A model generated the notes under the pieces. The model did not search any database, was not told where the DNA came from, and was given only the letters and a program-made list of their open reading frames with translations. The position numbers and the translations under genes are program-made. 13,991 bases of DNA from NCBI GenBank assembly GCA_043777755.1, contig JAYWHK010000037.1, positions 1 through 13,991 of the forward strand, written 5' to 3'. The DNA comes from CANHEE01 sp043777755. GTDB lineage: Bacteria; Bacteroidota; Bacteroidia; Chitinophagales; Saprospiraceae. Of this stretch, positions 6,999-12,657 are shown one piece after another. The first letter of the stretch is position 1. Each line of letters begins with the position of its first letter.

Positions 6999-7682
6999 AT
7001 GAGAATATTATTAGTAGATGACGAAGAGAATATCCGTGAAGTCGTAAGACTGAACCTTGAACTTGATGGTTATGAGGTCGTAACGGCAGCGGACGGAAAA
7101 AAAGCCATTCAAAGATTTCAAGAAGAACACTTTGACTTATTGATTTTGGACGTTATGTTGCCCGAAATTGATGGTTTTTCCATTGCGGAACAAGTGCGTT
7201 TGAGCAATCTTGATGTGCCGATTATCATGCTGACGGCAAAAGATTCTGCACAAGATAGAGTGACAGGTTTGCGTCGTGGCGCAGATGATTATTTGACCAA
7301 ACCTTTTAATTTGGAAGAGTTGCTTTTGCGCGTTCAAAAGCTATTGTATCGAAAAGTCAAAAGTCCAGAATTAACTCCTGAGCAGTTCAATTTTGGTGAA
7401 AATCACATTAATTTTGTCACTTTTGATGTCAAAAGCCTTAACAATGGTGATTTTGAACTTACCAAAAAAGAGGCAATGTTGCTGAAATTATTGGTGGACA
7501 GAAAAAATGAAGTGGTTTCTCGCCAGCAAATTTTGCAATCGGTTTGGGGTTACGATGTTTTTCCTTCAACCAGAACCATCGACAATTTTATACTCTCTTT
7601 TAGAAAATATTTTGAACAAGACCCAGCAAATCCGAAGCACTTTTTATCCATTAGAGGCGTAGGTTATAAGTTTATAGAATAA
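6999..7682 (+). CDS. OmpR/PhoB-family response regulator
   Basis: Predicted 227-residue two-domain transcription factor. The receiver domain (1-118) has the acidic pair Asp7/Asp8, phospho-acceptor Asp51 in LILDVMLPEIDG, Thr79 and Lys101 in TKPF, all the residues needed for phosphorylation. The winged-helix DNA-binding domain (about 130-227) has ELTKKEAMLLKLL, SRQQILQSVWG, RTIDNFILSFRKYF and the C-terminal hairpin RGVGYKF, typical of OmpR/PhoB. It should bind DNA repeats as a dimer when phosphorylated by a sensor kinase. No histidine kinase lies in the window, so the regulator is an orphan here. Its TAA stop shares a base with the ATG of bshC (TAATG), implying cotranscription and coupled translation. 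The signal it responds to is unknown; thiol or redox status is a guess from the neighbour. Confidence 0.93.
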   Translation: MRILLVDDEENIREVVRLNLELDGYEVVTAADGKKAIQRFQEEHFDLLILDVMLPEIDGFSIAEQVRLSNLDVPIIMLTAKDSAQDRVTGLRRGADDYLTKPFNLEELLLRVQKLLYRKVKSPELTPEQFNFGENHINFVTFDVKSLNNGDFELTKKEAMLLKLLVDRKNEVVSRQQILQSVWGYDVFPSTRTIDNFILSFRKYFEQDPANPKHFLSIRGVGYKFIE

Positions 7683-9277
7683 TGCAGAAAACGATACCAT
7701 TTCAGCAAATACCTCAGCTCTCCAAAACCGATGTCGCTTACGCAACAGGCGATGCTTCGCTGCGTCCTTTTTACAACTATGATGTTGATATTCAGTCGTT
7801 TGCAAACGTAATTGAAGACAAGAAAAAGGACAAAACAGATAGGGCGCTTCTGGTGGAAGTGTTGAAAAAGCAATATAAAACCTTTGATGAAAAAGGTATT
7901 TCAACGGCAACGATTGAACAGTTGAGCAGCGAAAATACCTTTACCGTTACAACGGCACATCAGCCAAGTTTGTTTTTGGGTCCGCTTTATTTTATTTATA
8001 AAATTGCTTCGACGATTCATTTGGCAAGGGAACTCAAAAAACATTATCCCAATAATAATTTTGTTCCTGTTTTTGTAATTGGCGGTGAAGACCATGATTT
8101 TGATGAAATAAACAACATCAATATTTTTGCTAAAAAAATAACTTGGCAAAATCAAGAAAGTGGTGCGGTGGGAATGATGCAAACGTCAAGTTTGAGTGAT
8201 GTTTTGGCTGAATTGAAAAGTATTTTAGGTGAAAGCGAAGCGGCGCAGCATATTTTTTCTATTGTTGAAAAAAATTATACTTCGAATGAGCATTATCATA
8301 GCGCAACACAAGCCCTGATACACGACTTAATGGGAAAGTACGGTTTGTTAGTTTTGAATACAAATGACGTGCAATTGAAAACAGCTTTTGCGCCTATTGT
8401 TTTGACGGAATTGTTAGAACAGCCGTCACAAAAATTGGTATCTGACACGCAAAATGACTTAGCAGCATTGGGGTTTAAAGCGCAGGCTTTTCCACGAGAA
8501 ATCAACCTTTTTTACTTGAGAAAAAACCTTCGAGAACGCATCGTTTTTGAAGAAAATCAGTTCAAAGTTCTCAATACAGACTATGTTTTTTCAAAAGAAG
8601 AAATTATACAAGAAGTAGAAAATCACCCTGAGTATTTTAGCCCAAATGTTGTCTTACGTCCTCTGTATCAAGAACTTATCTTACCCAATTTGGCGTACAT
8701 TGGTGGCGGTGGAGAATTGGCTTATTGGTTAGAGCGCAAAAGTCAGTTTGCAGAATTTGGTTTGAATTTCCCAATGTTGATTCGTCGCAATTCTGTAGTT
8801 TGGATAGACGAGGCGAGTCAAAATAAAATGGAAAAATTAGGACTTTCTGACGAAGATTTATTCCAAGATACTGATTTGATAGTAAAAAATTATGTCACAA
8901 AAAATGCTTCTAGAGAATTAAATATCAGTCAAGAAAAAGCTGATTTAAAACATCTTTTCGCTCGAATCGAAACTTTGGCAAAGCAAGTAGATGCCACTTT
9001 GGTGAACGCTGTTGCTGCCGAATCAACCAAACAACTGGCAGTTTTAGATCAACTCGAGAACCGAATTGTTCGTGCTGAAAAGCAAAAACACGAAGTCAGC
9101 ATCAATCAAATCAAGGCTTTACAGCAAAAATTTTGTCCAAACAACGGACTCCAAGAACGTTTCGACAATTTTTTACCCTTTTATATCAAATACGGTGAAG
9201 ATTTTTTCATCACCCTTATTGAAAATTTGAATCCTTTGCAATCGGGGTTTATTGTGGCGAAGAAGGCTATGCAATGA
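7682..9277 (+). CDS. bshC: Putative cysteine ligase BshC (bacillithiol synthesis)
   Basis: Predicted 531-residue cytoplasmic enzyme of the BshC family. BshC is assigned the last step of bacillithiol synthesis, joining cysteine to glucosaminyl-malate; the earlier steps use BshA (glycosyltransferase) and BshB (deacetylase), not seen here. Visible family hallmarks are TAHQPSLFLGPLYFIYK (about 91-107), in place of the more common TGQQ-type motif, and VPVFVIGGEDHDFDEIN (about 128-144), the nucleotide-binding-fold signature. LRPLYQELILPNLAYIGGGG (about 325-344) leads into ELAYWLERK. The C-terminal 100 residues are helical and charged, matching the family's coiled-coil dimer region. Length is close to the Bacillus enzyme. 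The ATG overlaps the regulator's stop codon by one base, so bshC is the second gene of a two-gene unit. The gene ends inside a hairpin (9262-9291). It is convergent with the metal-binding cluster. Confidence 0.92.
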   Translation: MQKTIPFQQIPQLSKTDVAYATGDASLRPFYNYDVDIQSFANVIEDKKKDKTDRALLVEVLKKQYKTFDEKGISTATIEQLSSENTFTVTTAHQPSLFLGPLYFIYKIASTIHLARELKKHYPNNNFVPVFVIGGEDHDFDEINNINIFAKKITWQNQESGAVGMMQTSSLSDVLAELKSILGESEAAQHIFSIVEKNYTSNEHYHSATQALIHDLMGKYGLLVLNTNDVQLKTAFAPIVLTELLEQPSQKLVSDTQNDLAALGFKAQAFPREINLFYLRKNLRERIVFEENQFKVLNTDYVFSKEEIIQEVENHPEYFSPNVVLRPLYQELILPNLAYIGGGGELAYWLERKSQFAEFGLNFPMLIRRNSVVWIDEASQNKMEKLGLSDEDLFQDTDLIVKNYVTKNASRELNISQEKADLKHLFARIETLAKQVDATLVNAVAAESTKQLAVLDQLENRIVRAEKQKHEVSINQIKALQQKFCPNNGLQERFDNFLPFYIKYGEDFFITLIENLNPLQSGFIVAKKAMQ

Positions 9278-9291
9278 AAAACATAGCCTTC
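9262..9291 (+). terminator. Hairpin spanning the bshC stop codon
   Basis: A perfect 10-bp stem (GAAGGCTATG at 9262-9271, CATAGCCTTC at 9282-9291) with a 10-base loop holds the bshC stop TGA (9275-9277) in the loop. The following bases (TCTTATG) are a poor T-tract, so it is either a weak terminator or an mRNA 3'-end stabiliser. It could serve both converging transcripts. Confidence 0.45.
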
Positions 9292-9349
9292 TCTTATGAA
9301 AATCACCTATTTTGCCTTCTTTACTTGTTAAAACATTTTCTTAATTTTT

Positions 9350-10300
9350 CTACTTAATTAGCACCAAATCCATTTTACATTTGCCACAAGTACCAGCTGT
9401 TTTGCTTGGTGCTTCGCACTTCATCGGACACTCGTACATTCCAATATTTTTTGAAATCGAAAATTCTAAAACAGATAAAAAACGTCCATGATAATTCGTT
9501 ACAAACAACTGATTATCAATAACTAATACATCTGTTGGCTTGTCTAAATTGTCTTTTATTTCTTGTACCAATTTCCCTTCAAGGTCATAAATCAAGATGC
9601 GATTGTTTTCAAAATCCGTTGCAAAGACATTTTTTTCATTAACAAAAACGCCTGTTGTAGCGTTCATTTGTTCGGCTTCGCCTATGGTTTGAAGGTGTTT
9701 TCCAGCGAGGTCATAGACTTGCACTCGATGATTGTAAGCATCTGCGACATAGATTTTTTCATTCGCAAATTGCACATCGGTTGGATAAGTCAATTCTCCT
9801 ACGCCATTGCCTTTTTTACCAAATGTTAGCTTTTTTTCGCCATCAAAATAAACAATTCTATGATTGTAAAAATCGGCAACGGCTACTTTTTCGCCACTTT
9901 TATCAATACCCGAAGGCGCATCAAATTTTTCTTTTAAAGGCAAAATTTCACTTTTTCCATTTTGAAAACAGAGGTTGTTGTCAGCACCATAATTGGCAAT
10001 CAACAAGGCATCGCCTACTTTTGAAAGGTGCATCGGACGCTCAAAACCTTGTTTTTGTTCCAATACTTTTCCGTCTTTGTCGAGTAAAATAAGTTGATTA
10101 TTGTCGGCATCAGAAAGCCAAAAATTACCGCCGTCCGCTTGTGCCATACTGATAATTCCAAAACTATCCAAAGGAATATTTTTAACAAAATTCCATGATT
10201 TTGGAACGTTTGGATTGTGCATTGTTTTTTCGTTTTTGCAAGCGGCAAAAGCAAAAAATAGAATACAAATTATTGATAATGAATTAATTGTATATTTCAT
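9350..10300 (-). CDS. Lipoprotein: NHL propeller plus C-terminal heavy-metal-binding domain
   Basis: Predicted 316-residue lipoprotein. The signal ends FAFAAC, with Cys21 as the likely lipidated residue. Residues about 40-282 form NHL-type propeller blades, seen in repeated units such as VAVADFYNHRIVYFD, IYVADAYNHRVQVYDLAGK and VFATDFENNRILIYDLEGK, each followed by a PTDV-type loop. Residues 286-316 are a heavy-metal-binding domain: YECPMKC...CGKCKMDLV with Cys291, Cys295, Cys305 and Cys308. This small domain is known from CzcB/CusB-type efflux adaptors and copper ATPases. Joining it to a propeller suggests an envelope metal-binding or metal-presenting lipoprotein with a protein-protein or ligand-binding scaffold. 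It is last in a minus-strand run of metal genes, 77 bases after the HMA protein, with a hairpin between them. Metal identity (copper, mercury, zinc) cannot be read from the sequence. Confidence 0.87.
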   Translation of the reverse strand: MKYTINSLSIICILFFAFAACKNEKTMHNPNVPKSWNFVKNIPLDSFGIISMAQADGGNFWLSDADNNQLILLDKDGKVLEQKQGFERPMHLSKVGDALLIANYGADNNLCFQNGKSEILPLKEKFDAPSGIDKSGEKVAVADFYNHRIVYFDGEKKLTFGKKGNGVGELTYPTDVQFANEKIYVADAYNHRVQVYDLAGKHLQTIGEAEQMNATTGVFVNEKNVFATDFENNRILIYDLEGKLVQEIKDNLDKPTDVLVIDNQLFVTNYHGRFLSVLEFSISKNIGMYECPMKCEAPSKTAGTCGKCKMDLVLIK

Positions 10301-10325
10301 TTTAAAAATTATTTAATTTGTGAAA

Positions 10326-10363
10326 TAGACCGTTACGAAGTTTTATGCCTTCGTAACGGTTTA
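10326..10363 (-). terminator. Hairpin between HMA-protein gene and propeller lipoprotein gene
   Basis: A 12-bp perfect stem (ACCGTTACGAAG at 10329-10340 with 10349-10360), extendable to 15 bp with a G-T pair, has an 8-base loop. On the minus strand the bases after it are CTATTTCAC, a weak T-tract. On the plus strand TTTAGTTTTT follows, but the converging plus-strand genes lie far away. Between two same-direction genes it probably acts as a partial terminator or an mRNA-processing/stability element that lowers expression of the downstream lipoprotein. Confidence 0.6.
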
Positions 10364-10377
10364 GTTTTTAGTGAAAA

Positions 10378-10983
10378 TTAGTCACGATATTGACAACACG
10401 CTGGCAAATCATTGTACGTTTTTTCGCCTGTTTTGAATGTGCCATTGTCGTGACCTGATTTTGCTACGGCATTTTGAATACCTTTTAATTTTGCTTTTGA
10501 CGGTTCAAAAACAACGGTCAATTTTTTGCTCTCTACATTCCAATCCGCTTTCACTACACCCATGACGGATTTTGCAGCCTTTTCTATTCTGGCTTCGCAC
10601 ATTTCGCAATTGCCCGAAACGGCAAATGTTTCTGTTTTGGCATCTTTGGAAGCAACCGCTTCTTTTACGCCATTGCCTGTTTCGACCTTTCCGTTGGCAC
10701 GTTTTACACTCATTTCTTTGGCAGTATAACCAGCTTTGCTTACCCGAGTATCTACTTCCGAAAGCGGCATTTTGTTGGCAGTAGGTGTATTGAAAGTCAT
10801 AAGACCCGTTTTGATTTCTATTTTCAGGTCTTTAATGCCTTTCACATCTTTAAATTTTTTCTCCAATCCGTAAGCACAAAATGGACAGCCTAAGCCTTCT
10901 ACACGAACAGAGAAAGCATCTGTTTGAGCATTTAGATTAAATGCTGCAAAAAATATAGCGATTAAAACAATTATTTTTTTCAT
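10378..10983 (-). CDS. Exported protein with two heavy-metal-associated (HMA) domains
   Basis: Predicted 201-residue exported protein. The signal peptide is residues 1-20 (ending NLNAQ). HMA domain 1 (about 23-92) has the metal loop GLGCPFC with Cys33 and Cys36. HMA domain 2 (about 117-178) has GNCEMC with Cys126 and Cys129. Both follow the CxxC rule for binding soft metals such as Cu(I) or Hg(II). A C-terminal tail (GHDNGTF...YNDLPACCQYRD) adds His178 and the pair Cys196/Cys197, a tail seen in Bacteroidota HMA proteins. Most HMA proteins are cytoplasmic chaperones or ATPase domains. An exported tandem pair implies capture or hand-over of metal in the periplasm. The linker 93-116 is charged and likely flexible. 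It lies 47 bases after the barrel protein gene and is probably in the same transcript. A redox role of the CxxC sites is a less likely alternative. Confidence 0.9.
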   Translation of the reverse strand: MKKIIVLIAIFFAAFNLNAQTDAFSVRVEGLGCPFCAYGLEKKFKDVKGIKDLKIEIKTGLMTFNTPTANKMPLSEVDTRVSKAGYTAKEMSVKRANGKVETGNGVKEAVASKDAKTETFAVSGNCEMCEARIEKAAKSVMGVVKADWNVESKKLTVVFEPSKAKLKGIQNAVAKSGHDNGTFKTGEKTYNDLPACCQYRD

Positions 10984-11030
10984 AAAATACTGATTTTTAA
11001 TTGATTATGTAATTTTTAATGATAAATTAA

Positions 11031-11813
11031 TTAAATTATTCTACGCACTCCAACGTGCAAACTGCTTCGTCGTTCCAACGTTTCTACGTGCAGTTGTTGT
11101 TTAATTGCAAATTGATACGACAGTTCAAACGTATGCAATCCTTTGGCATATTGCAAACCAGGAGCTACATAATAGCCGTATTGCGCCTTTCCTGTATGTT
11201 TTCGCATATTCATACCTTCTAATTCGATATAAATATTCACTTGTTTGACTGGATAAACAGGCTCTAAAAGTGGTATGCCAAAACCAATTTTGTAGTCAAT
11301 ATTGCTCAAATGTGTAGCAGAAGGCACAAAATTATAGCCAATTTCGCTTTGAATACCCAATTTCAAACTTTCTTTTGCTGCCAAAATACCAATATAAGTC
11401 ATATTATGCCCCATTCCGAGCATCATGGTTTCCAATTTTTTGCCTGTGGCAAACATATTTTTGACTTTTGCAGCAATTCGAGTGGTTTTTCCCATACCAT
11501 CTTTGCGATAAAATTGGTATTTTAAGCCCAATGCCACATCGCCCAAACCAGCCGTTGTATTGTGTGCGCCAAAGGTCAAAGGCACTTCAATCATTGTCGC
11601 CAAATTATTGGTAAAATTATAATCGGCATCAAGTACAAAAGCGTTAAAATCGTGTTTTTTATTGTCGGCACGTTTGAAAACAGGTCTGATAGTTCCCTTT
11701 TTTTCGCCTAACATAATAGGTTTATCCAAAAGGATAGGCGGTCCTTGTGCAAAGCTATTTATTGCTCCTAATACACACGTCATTAGGCACAACATAAAAT
11801 TATTAAATTTCAT
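11031..11813 (-). CDS. Outer-membrane beta-barrel-like protein of the metal cluster
   Basis: Predicted 260-residue exported protein. The signal peptide is residues 1-22 (ending NSFAQ). The rest has alternating strands with Gly and aromatic residues, for example VALGLKYQFYRKDG, GIQSEIGYNF, YKIGFGIPLL, VNIYIELEG and YYVAPGLQYAKGLHTFELSYQF, as expected of an outer-membrane barrel or transporter-like porin. Strands start soon after residue 55. The C terminus (VGVRRII) lacks the usual terminal aromatic residue, so the barrel could be atypical. There are no cysteines in the mature part, so it is unlikely to bind metal itself. Position between the cysteine-rich protein and the HMA protein suggests an outer-membrane partner of a metal-handling system. 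No substrate can be named. The closest visible analogy is the family of small outer-membrane proteins accompanying metal-efflux genes in Bacteroidota; this is from memory and not checked. Confidence 0.75.
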   Translation of the reverse strand: MKFNNFMLCLMTCVLGAINSFAQGPPILLDKPIMLGEKKGTIRPVFKRADNKKHDFNAFVLDADYNFTNNLATMIEVPLTFGAHNTTAGLGDVALGLKYQFYRKDGMGKTTRIAAKVKNMFATGKKLETMMLGMGHNMTYIGILAAKESLKLGIQSEIGYNFVPSATHLSNIDYKIGFGIPLLEPVYPVKQVNIYIELEGMNMRKHTGKAQYGYYVAPGLQYAKGLHTFELSYQFAIKQQLHVETLERRSSLHVGVRRII

Positions 11814-11882
11814 TTTTAATTATTTATAAATTGTTAAGAATGAATGTTTTACATCAGAAATTGACATAAAAAATCATTTTGT

Positions 11883-11900
11883 TATTCCACAATTGGAATA
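11883..11900. promoter_or_regulatory. Palindrome upstream of the barrel-protein gene
   Basis: TATTCCA-CAAT-TGGAATA is a perfect 7-bp inverted repeat, about 70 bases before the ATG of the barrel gene. Its position between a terminator and a start codon suits an operator for a metal-responsive repressor. No clear TAnnTTTG box is visible near it, so the function is a guess. Confidence 0.3.
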
Positions 11901-11902
11901 CT

Positions 11903-11929
11903 AAAAAAAAGATAGACCTATGGCTATCT
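11903..11929 (-). terminator. Intrinsic terminator after the cysteine-rich protein gene
   Basis: On the minus strand AGATAG (11915 to 11910 side) pairs with CTATCT (11924-11929), with an inner CC/GG pair. Eight Ts follow (complement of 11903-11910). It starts seven bases after the TAA stop at 11936. It should end most transcripts from the cysteine-rich gene, so the barrel gene may need its own promoter or read-through. Confidence 0.75.
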
Positions 11930-11935
11930 ATACGT

Positions 11936-12325
11936 TTAACAATTTATTTTGGGCGGAAGCCACAAGGAAAGAAAAACAGCGTTTGGTATTTTTTCGAGAT
12001 AATACCAGTTTGTTTTAGAGGTGTAAGAAAAATTATGTTTTGATAATTTCATTTCGATAATTGGAGCAATCATCAAAGCATTAGACCAAGTTTGTTGTGG
12101 GCAATGACAACCTTTTTTGCCACAATCGTCGCTACAATCTTTTTTATTTTTTCCTTTTTTGTCACAACAACTTTTAGTATCGTTGTCTTTTTTTGTTTCT
12201 TCTTTAACTTCTTTTTTGCAACAACTTTTGCTACTTGCTCCGCAGGCAAAAGCGGAGGTAGTCGATGCTGCTACAAAAGCAAACAGCAACGCAAAAGTGA
12301 AAAATATAGAAGCTATTAATTTCAT
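11936..12325 (-). CDS. Cysteine-rich exported protein, putative metal-binding
   Basis: Predicted 129-residue protein. A signal peptide (hydrophobic 4-22, SAFA just before Cys28) directs export. If cleaved after Ala27, Cys28 becomes the first mature residue, but AFA is a poor lipobox, so lipidation is uncertain. The mature N-terminal half is rich in Lys and Cys: SCCKK (35-36), SCCDKK (53-54), KDCSDDC (64, 68), KGCHC (73, 75), ten cysteines in the mature protein counting Cys28 and Cys129. The pattern looks like a metal trap. The C-terminal half (NALMIAPIIEMKL... TNWYYLEK... LSLWLPPKINC) is not cysteine-rich apart from the last residue and ends in a WLPPKI motif that I associate with small proteins in Bacteroidota metal loci, from memory. 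It has its own promoter and terminator. I know no assigned name or activity. Sequestration of copper or a similar metal is an inference. Confidence 0.8.
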   Translation of the reverse strand: MKLIASIFFTFALLFAFVAASTTSAFACGASSKSCCKKEVKEETKKDNDTKSCCDKKGKNKKDCSDDCGKKGCHCPQQTWSNALMIAPIIEMKLSKHNFSYTSKTNWYYLEKIPNAVFLSLWLPPKINC

Positions 12326-12340
12326 ACATTAATTGTAACG

Positions 12341-12374
12341 TAAAGGTAGAATTTTTATTTTAAAAATAACCAAA
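12341..12374 (-). promoter_or_regulatory. Promoter of the cysteine-rich protein gene
   Basis: On the minus strand TACCTTTA (12348 to 12341) matches seven of eight positions of TAnnTTTG. TTTG (12374 to 12371) lies 22 bases upstream, inside the accepted spacing. It is 15 bases before the ATG at 12325. The promoter begins 2 bases past the stop of the pseudouridine-synthase remnant, so insertion or loss there may have shaped it. Confidence 0.5.
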
Positions 12375-12375
12375 T

Positions 12376-12543
12376 TTAATTAAAAAGCGACTTTTTTACC
12401 TCTAAAACCTCTCCTATTCCAAGATTTTGCAACGAAACGTTGCCAACTCGAGTACGAATCAAACGCAAAACGGGAAAATCTACCGAAGCGCACATCTTGC
12501 GGACTTGGCGGTTTTTGCCTTCGCTCAATGAAATCTTAACTAC
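12376..12543 (-). pseudogene. C-terminal remnant of an RsuA/RluB/RluE-type pseudouridine synthase
   Basis: The minus strand encodes an open, stop-terminated run of 55 codons with no start: VVKISLSEGKNRQVRKMCAS, then VDFPVLRLIRTRVGNVSL and a tail ending KKSLFN. This is the conserved C-terminal end of RsuA/RluB/RluE-family rRNA pseudouridine synthases, in which EGKNRQVRRM plus FPVLRLxRxxxGN is the recognisable signature. The S4 domain and the catalytic domain with its aspartate are missing. Upstream on the minus strand similarity stops at about 12543 and an in-frame stop codon follows within six codons. The reading frame is undamaged, suggesting a fairly recent truncation. It cannot be catalytic. 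It was easy to miss because it has no start codon. Confidence 0.85.
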
Positions 12544-12554
12544 GCAGAGAAGCA

Positions 12555-12574
12555 GGGTTTATTGTGGTGAAGAA
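12555..12574 (+). repeat. 20-base near-copy of the bshC 3' end
   Basis: GGGTTTATTGTGGTGAAGAA differs by one base from bshC 9245-9264 (GGGTTTATTGTGGCGAAGAA), in the frame that reads GFIV(V/A)KK in both places; here a stop follows directly. It sits immediately beyond the break point of the pseudouridine-synthase remnant. It could be a scrap of a duplicated gene end, or the end of another T9SS protein (FIVVKK resembles FIVVE at 2622-2639), or coincidence. Confidence 0.4.
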
Positions 12575-12600
12575 ATAGGGGAATTAAAGAGATAAAAACT

Positions 12601-12637
12601 AAGCCGCTACTCGTTTGCACGGGCAGCGGCTTTCGTT
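12601..12637. terminator. Bidirectional terminator-like hairpin
   Basis: AAGCCGCT (12601-12608) pairs with AGCGGCTT (12625-12632). After one A/C mismatch, inner CTCG/CGGG pairing continues, closing a 6-base loop. On the minus strand the stem is followed by AGTTTTTATC, about 25 bases past the stop of the gene at 12658, so it most likely ends that gene. On the plus strand TTTCGTTTTC follows, which may make it work both ways. Confidence 0.75.
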
Positions 12638-12657
12638 TTCAATTCAAATTATAATCT

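Noticed and set aside
12092..12332. Two overlapping plus-strand open frames opposite the cysteine-rich gene
   Set aside because: Their low-complexity Phe/Ser/Leu-rich translations arise from the complement of Lys- and Cys-codon runs, with no signal, promoter or family resemblance.
12555..12574. Calling this segment the end of a T9SS protein gene
   Set aside because: FIVVKK followed by a stop resembles a sorting-domain end, but the codons before it (LRREAG) show no sorting-domain features and the stretch equally matches bshC, so only a short repeat is reported.
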